From assembly GCF_003219795.1 (NCBI RefSeq), contig NZ_QJVC01000018.1, forward strand, positions 1 to 64,000: 64,000 bases of DNA, written 5' to 3'. Under the pieces are notes generated by a model that saw only the letters and a list, made by a program, of their open reading frames with translations, was not told where the DNA came from and ran no database searches. Made by a program: the position numbers and the translations under genes. Below, one piece after another: positions 1 to 8,545 of the stretch (positions are counted from its first letter, which is position 1; each line of letters opens with the position of its first letter). This DNA is from Arthrobacter psychrolactophilus. Lineage in GTDB: Bacteria; Actinomycetota; Actinomycetes; Actinomycetales; Micrococcaceae.

Positions 1-37
1 AGAGTAGGACACCGCCGGACAACACGTAACAAGGTCG

Positions 38-65
38 AGGCCCCACACCACCAGGTGCGGGGCCT
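38..65. terminator. Hairpin after the PEP-mutase-family gene
   Basis: Two 12-nt arms (38-49 and 54-65) pair with one mismatch around a 4-nt loop. The hairpin begins 3 nt past the stop codon of the minus-strand gene, so it probably ends that transcript. It may also serve a gene beyond the window start. There is no long T tract on either side, so efficiency is uncertain. Confidence 0.5.
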
Positions 66-68
66 CCC

Positions 69-851
69 TCATTTAACGGCTTTGTTGAACGCTTCCAGTC
101 GTTCCTGCATCTCCCAATAGGACGTTGCCACGGTTGTTGCCCCACCGTCTCGCAGTAGCCCGATAGCACCCACAGCGGCGTCTATCGCCGCCCGATAGGG
201 GAGGGATCCAGAGCTGACGCGACGGATCCCTAACAGCCCCAGTTCGGGGACCGACAACGCCGGCTGGGCCAACACATTCACCGGCAAGGTGATGGCCATG
301 GTCAATTGCCGGATATCTTCAGCAGCAAGCGCCCCCGGGACGAAAATACCGTCAGCGCCCGCGCTTGCGTAACTGCTGGATCGTTGGACAACTGCGTCGA
401 CGCTTGCATCTTCGGAGAACCAGAAGTTGTCGACCCTAGCATTGATGAACATGTTGGGGCAGCGATTCTTGATCTCACTAATCTTTGCTGCCAGAATGAC
501 TGGATCTACAAGATGCCCATCTCGGCTATCTTCAATATTCACTCCCGCAACTCCTAACCGTGAAAGATCGGCAACATAATCCGCAACCTCCACAGGGTCG
601 TCGGAATAGCCGTCTTCAATGTCGGTGGTGACGTGAACAGGCAAGCGAGTTAGCTGCACAGCGAGTGCGGAGGTAACAGCCTTACTGGTCCTCCCGCCGT
701 CGGGCATTCCCGTACTGGAGGCGATGCCGAAGCTTGTGGTACCGATGGCAGGGTAACCTGCTGCCACGAAGGCCAATGCAGATCCGACGTCCCAAGCGTT
801 CGGCAAGAGAAACGGTGAATCCTGAAAGTGGAGCTCCCGAAAAGAAGTCAT
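69..851 (-). CDS. PEP mutase / isocitrate lyase family protein
   Basis: A 260-aa protein of the phosphoenolpyruvate mutase / isocitrate lyase superfamily (TIM barrel, Mg-dependent C-C or C-P bond chemistry on oxo-acids). Visible family marks are NAWDVGSA near residues 18-25, GMPDGG at 48-53, DIEDGY at 77-82, NIEDS at 105-109 and NARVD at 137-141. The KKCGH motif of true isocitrate lyases is absent, so the gene belongs to the broad oxaloacetase/methylisocitrate-lyase-like branch and the substrate is unknown. The ATG is preceded by AAGGA at good spacing. It lies 79 nt downstream of jetC on the same strand, the place where jetD would be expected, and may be cotranscribed with the Jet genes. I see no reason to link its chemistry to the Jet complex. 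Confidence 0.8.
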   Translation of the reverse strand: MTSFRELHFQDSPFLLPNAWDVGSALAFVAAGYPAIGTTSFGIASSTGMPDGGRTSKAVTSALAVQLTRLPVHVTTDIEDGYSDDPVEVADYVADLSRLGVAGVNIEDSRDGHLVDPVILAAKISEIKNRCPNMFINARVDNFWFSEDASVDAVVQRSSSYASAGADGIFVPGALAAEDIRQLTMAITLPVNVLAQPALSVPELGLLGIRRVSSGSLPYRAAIDAAVGAIGLLRDGGATTVATSYWEMQERLEAFNKAVK

Positions 852-930
852 CTTGAATCCTTGTCGCTGGAATCGTTCTTGTGGCCCAGTCTACGACCGA
901 GAGCCGTTCGGGCCATGGATCCCTGAGAAA

Positions 931-3900
931 CTACCGCAGAATGATATCCGTAGCGGTGGCCGGCGACTGGCCCGTGGACACAAAACCGGAGACATTAGCC
1001 TGCGGGTGCTTGATGATGTCGGTGACCGATCCAAGGTGTCGTGAGAGATCGACTTTGTCCTCCGGAGCCGCCAGAAGCAGCTGGAAACCAAACTCCTGCA
1101 GGGCGTTGATACCAGCGCCTGCATACTCGGAGTTCGCCTGAATGAAGGCCTCATCAATCATGACCGTGCCGTAGGTGCTGTAGCCCTGAACATCGATGCC
1201 CAGCTGGTAGGCAAGTGCCGCACCCATGATGAAGGAGGTGAACCGCTGTCCCTCGCCACCGGACAAGGTGCCCGGCTCAAGCCCAATCTCTACCTCGCCA
1301 TTGGAACGGTGCTCGTTGCAGCTGATGGTCACGTGCTGACGAACGTCCAGGACGGTGTCGGCCCAATGCGCCATGGACGGATCCTGCAGGTTGCTGACGA
1401 GCGTCTCGAGCTGCTGATAGCTGGCAGCCATGCTCTCCTCGGACGCCTTTGCATAGGCGTTGCCGAGCGCTTCCTTCAGCTCGAGGCGGAAGGCGCGGGC
1501 CTCGTCGGGAATGGTGGTTCTAACCTCCAAGCGCAGGCGGCTGCCCTTCTCAAACGGCACATCGGCAAGAATCTGATTCAGCGGGAGGATGCGTTCCTCA
1601 ATGGAGCGGCGTTCCTCCTCAAGGAGTTGCAGAAGATCGGAGAACCGTTCGTAGGAGCGGTTGTTGAAGTATTCCTTGAACTCATCCTGGCGCTGTGGCA
1701 GACCATCGGAAACGATGCGAGAGAACAGCTCTTCATAATGCTCAGCCGCGTCAGCACCCGTGCCATGGCTGGCGCTCATGGTGGGACCAAATTGGCGGGC
1801 AAAGGCCTTGAAGATCTCGCTCAGGGCGCCCTCGGTGCGGAATTGACGCTCCTTGATGGTGGCGGTGCGCTCCCCGAGGTCGACGGTCACGCGGCTCAGC
1901 ATCGTCTCCAGTTCGTCCAAGGTGGCGGGTTCGCCGTCGAGCAGATATGGCGCAAACGATTCTAGGGCCCAGTCTGCGGCAGGCACAGCATTTACATTGC
2001 CGGCCAGTACGGATTGCACCTGTGCGAGGTCTTTCTCAATGTTCGAGACATCATGATGCAGCACAGCAACGCGACCAACGGCTGCCTCAAGGTTTGTCTT
2101 GGCTGCCGCAAGCGAATCGCGGAGCTGGGCAAGAGTGGTGCTGCCGGCAATGGTCTGTTCCAGAGTGGCGTGCAGCGTCTCGAGCTGCGCGGAAAGTGCT
2201 GCCGAATCCACGTCCTCAAAGGCGCGCGTGTCAGTGGCGATCCGCTGCAGTAGCGCCAAACGCCGGGCTGACTGATCCTTGGCGAGGCTGCTCTGTGTTG
2301 CGGCGGCAGCCGACTCTGCGTGCTCGGTTGCCAGAGCCTGAGCCTGCTCCTCGAGCTGAGCGATCTTGGCCGTGTTGTTAAAGCCGAGCAGGTAATCGGC
2401 GGGATTGATGGAGCGGGTATCGCGCTCAAAGACCGCCTGGCTCAGCTTCACTGTTCCGGCGAGTGAGAGGGCCTTGCTGTGCTGATGAAGCTCGGCGTCG
2501 CTGTCGACGCAGGTGTAGGCGAAGTCGCCGGTGACCTTCTCGCGGAGCCAGGATCCGGCGTCGGAATCGTGGAAATCTAGCTTCGTGACGAGGTGATTTT
2601 TACCGGCTTTGGCGGGTCGGGAAGGAACACCAAGGTTAATCCACCGCAACTTGCCGAGCCCCTCAAGGCCATCAATCGCGGAGGTGACCGCGGCAAGATC
2701 ATCGCTGCGGATCAGCAATGTGGTGGCCAGCGAGCGGAGCACTTTCTCAGCCGCCGGTCGCCAGGCACCCTGCCCGCCTCCCATATCCACGAGCTCGCCG
2801 GCAAACGGCATGTCCTCGGGCGTCAAACCGGTCGCGGCGCAGATGGCACGACGGGCGCCCGCACTCCGCGAATCAATATTGGAGCCGCGACGCTGGTAGG
2901 ACTCGATCTCGGCCCGCAACGCCCTTTCCTGCGTCTTGACGTTGACGCTGGCGGCAACGGCCTCGTACTCACGAGTCCTGGCCGACTCGGTTTCTTCTTG
3001 TTGACGTTCGACGCCGGACGTTGCTGCCGCGCGGGCAGCGGCAAGTCCGTGGGCGCTCCAGTCATACTCGAGAGCGACGCCGTCGAGATCATCGCGGAGC
3101 CCGGCCTCAATGCGCTGGCGTTCGGCGAGTTCCCGCTTGCAACTGCGGATGTCCTTCTCGAGGCTTTCAATAGCCCGGCCGCCGTGATTGGCATGCTGCT
3201 CATCGAGCGCGGACACGGATTCCGCCAAGGCGTCCTTGGCCTGGATCGCGGACTCGATGTCCACGAGCTTCTGGTCCCGGGCCTCCCGGAGGGCAACCGC
3301 CTTTGCGGCTAGCAGTTCGGCCTGGAATTGCTGGCGCAGGAGGGGCAGCTGCACGTTTTTTAGCTCAACTGTGCGGGATAGGGATTGTGTCAGCTCCCGT
3401 AGTTTTTCATGCAGTTCGGGGACGGGCGCCAAGGCGTCACGCTGTTCCCTGGCATCCTCAAGCTGGCGGTAGATGCCGCTGAGGTGATTGAAGTCCTCGA
3501 CCGCGGCAGCGGCAGCGGTCAGGGTTGCCGGCTTGTCCAGCACCTCGTACCGGAAGAAACGGTTGACGCCCTTGTCCAGGCCCTTGCCATTCTGCAGGGT
3601 GCGCAGCAGGCTGAACGCCTTGTCGTTGTGAATGCCGAGCTTGCGCCGGAAGCGTTCGGCAAAAGTCTTATGCACATCAAAGGCCTCTGCGCCAGGAAGT
3701 GCTGCGTGAAGGGACGACGGGGAGAAGCGGCGACTACCGTGCTTTTCCAACGCCTCGGTGTCCAGCGGCTTGTCGTGGATGACGTAGTGCTTGCCGACTT
3801 GCCCCTCGAGGCCATTGGCGGGAAGGTCAAAGAGCGCCGCGATCGTGACGTGGCGGCCCAGTCCATCTTCAAAGACCAGGGCGGTGGCGGACCAGGTGGC

Positions 3901-4224
3901 GCTGGGGCGTTGGTACACCACGCCGTCGTTCGTCTTGATCTTGCGGCCACGCATATAGGAGAAGGTGGTGCGGCGATCCTTACGATTCGAGGCCTCATGG
4001 GCGGACTCGTTCAGGCGGGGAGCAGCGTAGAAAATGTGTTGGATGCCGTCAAAGAGCGTGGACTTTCCAACACCGGGGTGGCCCGTGAGGAGCGTTCCCG
4101 CGCGGTCCACGTACATGCTGTGGCGGCCGTGAAAGGTTCCCCAGTTGATGATCTGGATCTGGCTCAGGCGGAACTGACCCGGGTTGAGTTCCTCGCCGAT
4201 AGGCAGGGTGGTTGCGATGCTCAC
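931..4224 (-). CDS. jetC: JetC / MksB-like SMC ATPase
   Basis: A 1097-aa SMC-like ATPase, the motor of Wadjet (JetABCD) and MksBEF complexes, which extrude DNA loops. Residues 48-56 form a Walker A (GHPGVGKST). The ABC signature LSGGEGQ is at about 987-993 and a Walker B (TVMIDEAF) at about 1020-1027. The region between, roughly 250-900, is rich in E/K/Q/A/L heptads and reads as long coiled-coil arms with a central hinge. The GTG start follows the jetB TAA directly and has AGGAGA about 12 nt upstream. Order JetA-JetB-JetC is as in type I Wadjet, but the usual fourth gene, the Toprim nuclease JetD, does not follow. Function as plasmid defence or as a chromosome-organising Mks complex is therefore open. 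Confidence 0.9.
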   Translation of the reverse strand: MSIATTLPIGEELNPGQFRLSQIQIINWGTFHGRHSMYVDRAGTLLTGHPGVGKSTLFDGIQHIFYAAPRLNESAHEASNRKDRRTTFSYMRGRKIKTNDGVVYQRPSATWSATALVFEDGLGRHVTIAALFDLPANGLEGQVGKHYVIHDKPLDTEALEKHGSRRFSPSSLHAALPGAEAFDVHKTFAERFRRKLGIHNDKAFSLLRTLQNGKGLDKGVNRFFRYEVLDKPATLTAAAAAVEDFNHLSGIYRQLEDAREQRDALAPVPELHEKLRELTQSLSRTVELKNVQLPLLRQQFQAELLAAKAVALREARDQKLVDIESAIQAKDALAESVSALDEQHANHGGRAIESLEKDIRSCKRELAERQRIEAGLRDDLDGVALEYDWSAHGLAAARAAATSGVERQQEETESARTREYEAVAASVNVKTQERALRAEIESYQRRGSNIDSRSAGARRAICAATGLTPEDMPFAGELVDMGGGQGAWRPAAEKVLRSLATTLLIRSDDLAAVTSAIDGLEGLGKLRWINLGVPSRPAKAGKNHLVTKLDFHDSDAGSWLREKVTGDFAYTCVDSDAELHQHSKALSLAGTVKLSQAVFERDTRSINPADYLLGFNNTAKIAQLEEQAQALATEHAESAAAATQSSLAKDQSARRLALLQRIATDTRAFEDVDSAALSAQLETLHATLEQTIAGSTTLAQLRDSLAAAKTNLEAAVGRVAVLHHDVSNIEKDLAQVQSVLAGNVNAVPAADWALESFAPYLLDGEPATLDELETMLSRVTVDLGERTATIKERQFRTEGALSEIFKAFARQFGPTMSASHGTGADAAEHYEELFSRIVSDGLPQRQDEFKEYFNNRSYERFSDLLQLLEEERRSIEERILPLNQILADVPFEKGSRLRLEVRTTIPDEARAFRLELKEALGNAYAKASEESMAASYQQLETLVSNLQDPSMAHWADTVLDVRQHVTISCNEHRSNGEVEIGLEPGTLSGGEGQRFTSFIMGAALAYQLGIDVQGYSTYGTVMIDEAFIQANSEYAGAGINALQEFGFQLLLAAPEDKVDLSRHLGSVTDIIKHPQANVSGFVSTGQSPATATDIILR

Positions 4225-4935
4225 TTAGAAGATCTCCTGTGCTGCGTCATCGTTTTCGTCTGCATCCACAGCGTCCAAGGGTTCGGTACCGGCGGCCTTA
4301 TCCAAGGCTGCAAGGTAGGCGGGAATCTGATCAATCGAATCAAAAGGCAGGGCCAAGGCCAGCGCATTGCTCACGCGGTACTCATTGGCAAGCTCGGTAG
4401 GAAGAATGAGCTTGAGGTTCAACAACCGGGCCAGCGCCGCATCCGTCTGCTCGTCGAGGCGCTTGTCATCGACGAGGCCGGGCTGGCGGTGCTCGGCCAG
4501 TATCTCCCGGGCGCCGGCGCGCGAGATGCTTACATCGGTACCGGAGCCGGCATGTCGATCCAGCAGCACGCGCAGACGCAGGGCAAGGAGGGTTTCCTCG
4601 CGGCGCAGCGGCTTGCGGGCCACGATCGGTTGCGTGTGCACGGCGTCGATCCCGGCCGGGGTGAGCAGCGCGATCTTGCGTTCGCTGTCGACGGTCAATA
4701 GCAGGAAGATTTCGCTAAAGTACTGCTGCAGGGAGACCCCATGTGTGAGGATTGTGTTCCACAAAACAGGGTCCGCAGTGCCATCAATATAAGGTCCGCG
4801 CAGCAGCCGCACGAGCGCCTGACGTAACTCGAGCGGGAATGATCCGGTGTCACCCTCGAAGAGCGTCCGTTCTGTATTGCCCGAGGCGTTGGCGGTGCCG
4901 CGCTGCTTCGAGCCGGGCTGGGAACTGGTGCTCAT
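4225..4935 (-). CDS. jetB: JetB / MksE-like DUF4194 protein
   Basis: A 236-aa DUF4194 protein, the KITE/MksE-like subunit that bridges kleisin JetA and ATPase JetC. It has a polar low-complexity N-terminus (about residues 1-25) followed by a compact mixed alpha/beta body, for example LRQALVRLLRGPYIDGTAD near residue 40, as expected for tandem winged-helix subunits. Start ATG overlaps the jetA stop in an ATGA, and the gene stops one base before the jetC GTG, so the three are translationally coupled. Identification rests on length, position between the two clear partners, and general sequence character. Confidence 0.82.
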   Translation of the reverse strand: MSTSSQPGSKQRGTANASGNTERTLFEGDTGSFPLELRQALVRLLRGPYIDGTADPVLWNTILTHGVSLQQYFSEIFLLLTVDSERKIALLTPAGIDAVHTQPIVARKPLRREETLLALRLRVLLDRHAGSGTDVSISRAGAREILAEHRQPGLVDDKRLDEQTDAALARLLNLKLILPTELANEYRVSNALALALPFDSIDQIPAYLAALDKAAGTEPLDAVDADENDDAAQEIF

Positions 4936-6389
4936 GAGGCGGAGTCCTTAATAAAGGTGAACAACGGGACGCGAGCTGTGCGCGTGCTTCCGTCGATCTG
5001 GGTGAAGGTCAACGTTTCTGTGCGCTCCGTGTCGATGGTATTTCCGGAGCCACGGGCGGCAAGGATCAAGCCGCGGATGGTGTTGATGTGCTGGAGTTCG
5101 GCAGGGAGTGACTCGTACACCTCTTGCAGTGTTGCGGAGCCATTGCGGGTCTGCCTAGCCTGTTCGACGGAGGCATGGAGCGCTGGCATATCGGGTGCTG
5201 GAGTCACGGGGGTCCGGTGAATATCGGCGTCGCTCAGCGCAGGAGGAGCGGCCAGCTTGGGCGGCGGCACATGATCTTCGGGATTGAAGATGCCCAGCCC
5301 GGCCAGGGTCTCAAAGTCCGGGGCGTACAGCAAAGGCTCAACGACGCCGGTCCGGGCCCCAAGGGGAGCGGCAGCTACGGCCTGCTCCGCGGCGTGAATT
5401 GCCTTGCGCAGCAGTACCGATTCCTTGAACTCGGCCGACTGCACGTAGGCGTGCAGGCTTTCCGAGAGTCGGCCATAAATGGCATGGACCTCTCCTGCCT
5501 GTCGCCGCATTTCACGTAGCAGGGAGGCGAGGTTGCTGCGTTCCCCGGAACTGAGCTGATCCGTGAAGTCTCGTTCCAACACCTCATTGATTGATTGCCT
5601 GAAGCGCGCCTGCTGCACTGGATCGTTGAGGAACTCGGTGAAGCCCTGGAAGGTTTCGCCCTCTGCGGTTCCTCGCAGGGCCTTGTCGCCGGCCAAGACC
5701 TGGCCTACGGCTACGCCCTTCGTCACGGAGGATTCCATGATTTCTTGGCGAATCGAGTGCAACATGACCTCGACGCCGTCGCGCATGCGCTTAAAATCCG
5801 CCGGCAAGCCAGCGGCCAGATCCAAGACGCTGCGGGTCGCGGCGACGGCTGAGTCGTCGGTAAGTACGGCCGGGCTGGCGCCGGCACGCAAAGCGGCTAG
5901 CTCGTTTCCACGTTCCGCGATTTCCGCTTCAAGTGCGGCGATGCGCGATTCCGGATTCGGATCACTCTGCTGAGAGAGCGTCTCGATGCTATTGAGTAAG
6001 GTACTCAGCCGCGAGCTGTTCAGATTGGTCCGGTTGCCCGTTAAGGTGTCGATGAAGGCTAAGACGCGCGCCGTTGCTGCCGTAGGTTCGTAAAAGAATT
6101 TCCCGTCCACCATGGGGCGGGAGAGGAACTGTCCACGGACCCAAGAATCCGCGTAGTGGGAGGCCTGCCAGGCCTCGTTCAGGCTGAGATTCTCGTGCCG
6201 TAATTCCTTCATGAAATCGGCAAGATCGGCGTGGAAGGTCTCCAGGGGCACGCGTTGTTTGCTGGCCGTAAACGCTGAGCGCAGGAAGGCGACAGCCCAG
6301 GGTGCGCCCTGCAGCAGCTTCCAGGCGGGGCTGAGCCGCAGTTGCTGTTGGGCGTGCCACTGCGCAACAGCGTTATCGGAGGAGCGCAT
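4932..6389 (-). CDS. jetA: JetA / MksF-like DUF3375 kleisin
   Basis: A DUF3375 protein, the kleisin-like subunit of the Jet/Mks complex. Read from ATG 6389 it has 485 residues, with GAAAGG about 7 nt upstream. A TTG 18 nt further up (6407) keeps the frame open but lacks a ribosome site, so the ATG is preferred. Recognisable DUF3375 features are the N-terminal LLQGAPWAVAFLRSAF segment, WVRGQFLSRP near residue 85, a helical central region containing coiled coil (about 140-340), and the C-terminal LPAELQHINTIRGLILAARG. First gene of the operon and divergent from rpsF, with about 300 bp between the two starts. Confidence 0.88.
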   Translation of the reverse strand: MRSSDNAVAQWHAQQQLRLSPAWKLLQGAPWAVAFLRSAFTASKQRVPLETFHADLADFMKELRHENLSLNEAWQASHYADSWVRGQFLSRPMVDGKFFYEPTAATARVLAFIDTLTGNRTNLNSSRLSTLLNSIETLSQQSDPNPESRIAALEAEIAERGNELAALRAGASPAVLTDDSAVAATRSVLDLAAGLPADFKRMRDGVEVMLHSIRQEIMESSVTKGVAVGQVLAGDKALRGTAEGETFQGFTEFLNDPVQQARFRQSINEVLERDFTDQLSSGERSNLASLLREMRRQAGEVHAIYGRLSESLHAYVQSAEFKESVLLRKAIHAAEQAVAAAPLGARTGVVEPLLYAPDFETLAGLGIFNPEDHVPPPKLAAPPALSDADIHRTPVTPAPDMPALHASVEQARQTRNGSATLQEVYESLPAELQHINTIRGLILAARGSGNTIDTERTETLTFTQIDGSTRTARVPLFTFIKDSAS

Positions 6390-6639
6390 GGTGAGGCCTT
6401 TCGGCAAAGAGGAGGGGAACCATTCTATTTTAAGGCATGAGGTAGCACGTGGATGGCGATTGGGGCGGTGACTTTAATGGTCAGTTTCGACTTGATCCCA
6501 AGGCGAGGCCAGCATGTGGTGAGAGTTACGTGCATAGGGGGACGTCCCGCCGTCGTACTTACGGTAAACTGGATAAGTCTGTGCTGGCGCCGAGACCACT
6601 TTTGGGTGGTCAGGGAAGCTGGCCGGACATCGCAAATGA
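6390..6639. other. Divergent jetA / rpsF intergenic region
   Basis: About 300 bp separate the two starts, 45 of them in the S6:S18 leader annotated separately. No convincing small gene was seen on either strand. A short hairpin (GACCAC at 6594-6599, GTGGTC at 6606-6611) lies upstream of the leader motif. A TAAACT at 6565-6570 could be a -10 element for rpsF, but no clear -35 was found. The jetA promoter must also lie here and was not identified. Confidence 0.4.
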
Positions 6640-6684
6640 ACCTCCTGTTACGGAAATGCCGTAACCGCCTAGACCAAAGGAGGT
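6640..6684 (+). promoter_or_regulatory. S6:S18 ribosomal-protein leader motif
   Basis: The outer stem pairs ACCTCC (6640-6645) with GGAGGT (6679-6684), the rpsF ribosome binding site itself. An inner stem pairs TTACGG (6648-6653) with CCGTAA (6659-6664) around a 5-nt loop, and a CCG triplet (6665-6667) follows immediately. A hairpin next to a conserved unpaired CCG, close to the rpsF start, is the known layout of the S6:S18 autoregulatory site, where the protein complex recognises CCG as it does in 16S rRNA. Here binding would lock the ribosome site and repress the operon. The structure is seen directly; the regulation is inferred from the known motif. Confidence 0.75.
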
Positions 6685-6694
6685 GGGTTCACAT

Positions 6695-7000
6695 ATGCGT
6701 CCTTACGAACTGATGGTAATCATCGACCCCGATGTTGATGAGCGTACCGTTGAGCCGTCGCTTCAGAAGTTCCTGAATGTCATCACCAACGATGGTGGAA
6801 CCATCGAAAAGGTTGACATCTGGGGCCGTCGTCGCCTGGCTTATGACATCCAGAAGAAGTCTGAAGGTATCTACGCAGTGGTGAACTTCACCGCTGAGCC
6901 TGCTACCGCTCAGGAACTTGATCGCGTACTTGGTATCAATGAGACCATCCTGCGCACCAAGATCACCCGTCCGGAAGAGCAGAAGGTTGTTGCCGAGTAA
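6695..7000 (+). CDS. rpsF: 30S ribosomal protein S6
   Basis: A 101-aa S6 protein with the standard [13 protein letters not shown] start and the central [13 protein letters not shown] segment. It binds 16S rRNA as a partner of S18, which is encoded two genes downstream. The ATG at 6695 is chosen because AAAGGAGGT sits about 10 nt upstream; an in-frame GTG at 6683 overlaps that ribosome site and is rejected. First gene of rpsF-ssb-rpsR-rplI, probably one transcript controlled by the leader hairpin. Confidence 0.97.
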   Translation: MRPYELMVIIDPDVDERTVEPSLQKFLNVITNDGGTIEKVDIWGRRRLAYDIQKKSEGIYAVVNFTAEPATAQELDRVLGINETILRTKITRPEEQKVVAE

Positions 7001-7062
7001 TTTCGGCAATTTCTTTATAGCTTTTTCTTTGTAGGAAAACACCAAGCAGGAAGCAGGAGCAG

Positions 7063-7674
7063 ATGGCAGGCGAAACCACTATCACGGTCATTGGTAATCT
7101 CACCAGTGATCCAGAACTTCGGTTCACACCGAGCGGTTCAGCAGTAGCGAACTTCACCATTGCGTCGACTCCGCGGACCTTTGACCGTCAGAGCAACGAA
7201 TGGAAGGACGGCGAAACGCTGTTCCTCCGTGCGTCGATCTGGCGTGAAGCGGCCGAGAACGTTGCCGAGTCCCTGACAAAGGGAACTCGTGTGATTGTTT
7301 CAGGCCGGCTGAAGTCGCGGACCTACGACACCAAAGAAGGCGAAAAGCGCACCGTCATGGAGCTTGAGGTCGACGAGATCGGCCCCTCGCTGCGTTACGC
7401 AAACGCCAAGGTTAACCGCACCCAGCGCTCCGGCGGTCAGGGTGGCGGCAACTTTGGTGGCGGCAATGGCGGCCAGGGCGGAAACTTCGGCGGCGGTAAC
7501 GCTGGCGGAGCGCAAGGTGGCTTTGGTGGTGGCAACCCCGGTGGCGGAAACGCTCCTTGGGGTGGCGGCCAGCAGCAGCCACAGTCCGCACCGGCAGCTG
7601 ATCCCTGGGCAACGCCCGGTGGCTCAACTGGCGGCTGGGGCGCAGGTCCGGATAACTCCGAGCCTCCCTTCTAA
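7063..7674 (+). CDS. ssb: Single-stranded DNA-binding protein
   Basis: A 203-aa SSB that coats single-stranded DNA in replication and repair. The OB fold spans about residues 1-115 ([61 protein letters not shown]). From about 120 to 175 follows a Gly-rich linker with repeated GGGN / GGNFGGG units, then a Pro/Gln/Ala stretch. The C-terminal tip ends SEPPF, a slightly less acidic form of the usual DDDIPF partner-binding tail. A GC-rich tandem character in the DNA (about 7430-7560) comes from this linker. Position between rpsF and rpsR is typical for the phylum. Confidence 0.97.
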   Translation: MAGETTITVIGNLTSDPELRFTPSGSAVANFTIASTPRTFDRQSNEWKDGETLFLRASIWREAAENVAESLTKGTRVIVSGRLKSRTYDTKEGEKRTVMELEVDEIGPSLRYANAKVNRTQRSGGQGGGNFGGGNGGQGGNFGGGNAGGAQGGFGGGNPGGGNAPWGGGQQQPQSAPAADPWATPGGSTGGWGAGPDNSEPPF

Positions 7675-7767
7675 ACAAAAATTTTTACAAATGTGCGGCA
7701 ACCGCCGTACGCACTCCATCCCGCGGATTAATATCCACGGGCTCCACGAATACTAAGGAGCTCCACG

Positions 7768-8007
7768 ATGGCTAAGGCTGAACTCCGTAAGCCCAAACCA
7801 AAGTCCAACCCCTTGAAGGCCGCTGACATCACTGTCATCGACTACAAGGACGTAGCATTGCTGCGCAAGTTCATCTCTGATCGCGGAAAGATCCGTGCGC
7901 GTCGCGTCACGGGTGTTACCGTCCAGGAGCAGCGCAAGATCGCACAGGCAATCAAGAATGCCCGCGAAGTTGCCTTGCTGCCCTACTCCGGCGCTGGCCG
8001 CGGTTAA
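7768..8007 (+). CDS. rpsR: 30S ribosomal protein S18, cysteine-free form
   Basis: A 79-aa S18. The core [20 protein letters not shown] and RARRVTG is unmistakable, as is the [10 protein letters not shown] tail. The N-terminal CxFCK-type zinc knuckle of the metal-binding S18 form is absent, with [10 protein letters not shown] in its place, so this is the zinc-independent (C-minus) type. AAGGAG lies upstream of the ATG. It is cotranscribed with rplI, 15 nt apart. Confidence 0.96.
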   Translation: MAKAELRKPKPKSNPLKAADITVIDYKDVALLRKFISDRGKIRARRVTGVTVQEQRKIAQAIKNAREVALLPYSGAGRG

Positions 8008-8022
8008 GGGAGATAAATAAAC

Positions 8023-8472
8023 ATGGCAAAGCTCATTTTGACCCACGAAGTAAGCGGCCTCGGTGCCGCTGGCGACATCGTTGAGGTAAAGAACGGTTAC
8101 GCACGTAACTTCCTTCTTCCCCGCGGCTTCGCACTGACCTGGTCCAAGGGTGGTGAGAAGCAGGTTGAAGCCATCAAGGCTGCACGTGCTGCTCACGCAC
8201 ACGCTACGACCGAAGCTGCTCAGGCACAGGCTGCTGCCTTGCAGGCTCAGCCGGTTGTTCTGACCGTCAAGGCCGGCGAATCTGGACGTCTGTTCGGAAC
8301 CGTCAAGGCTGACGACGTTGCAAAGGCTGTTGCCGCTGCAGGTCTCGGAACCATCGACAAGCGCAAGGTTGAACTGCCTGCTCACATCAAGAGCACCGGC
8401 AAGCACACCGCAACTCTTCGTTTGCACGAAGATGTTTCGGCTGTCATCACCTTGAACGTTGTAGCAGGCTAA
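8023..8472 (+). CDS. rplI: 50S ribosomal protein L9
   Basis: A 149-aa L9. The N-terminal rRNA-binding domain carries [20 protein letters not shown] with the signature GYARN-LLP. It is followed by a long Ala-rich connecting helix (about 45-80) and the C-terminal domain with GRLFGTVK and [25 protein letters not shown] precedes the ATG. Last gene of the ribosomal block; a strong terminator follows at 8496. Confidence 0.97.
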   Translation: MAKLILTHEVSGLGAAGDIVEVKNGYARNFLLPRGFALTWSKGGEKQVEAIKAARAAHAHATTEAAQAQAAALQAQPVVLTVKAGESGRLFGTVKADDVAKAVAAAGLGTIDKRKVELPAHIKSTGKHTATLRLHEDVSAVITLNVVAG

Positions 8473-8495
8473 TACCCCGCTTCACCGCTTCAATT

Positions 8496-8528
8496 GGTCC
8501 GGTCCCCATTATGGGGGCCGGACCTTTT
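8496..8528 (+). terminator. Rho-independent terminator of the rpsF-rplI operon
   Basis: Twelve-nt arms (8496-8507, 8513-8524) pair fully apart from one G-U, around a 5-nt loop, and are followed by TTTT. It lies 23 nt after the rplI stop and can also serve the convergent DUF1801 gene, whose stop is at 8546. Confidence 0.85.
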
Positions 8529-8545
8529 GCTTTAACGCTGTCGCA

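Noticed and set aside
3409-4701. A 430-codon open frame opposite jetC/jetB
   Set aside because: Antisense shadow of conserved SMC and JetB coding, with no family features.
7430-7560. Tandem-like GGC-rich repeat
   Set aside because: It encodes the Gly-rich linker of SSB and is not an independent repeat element.
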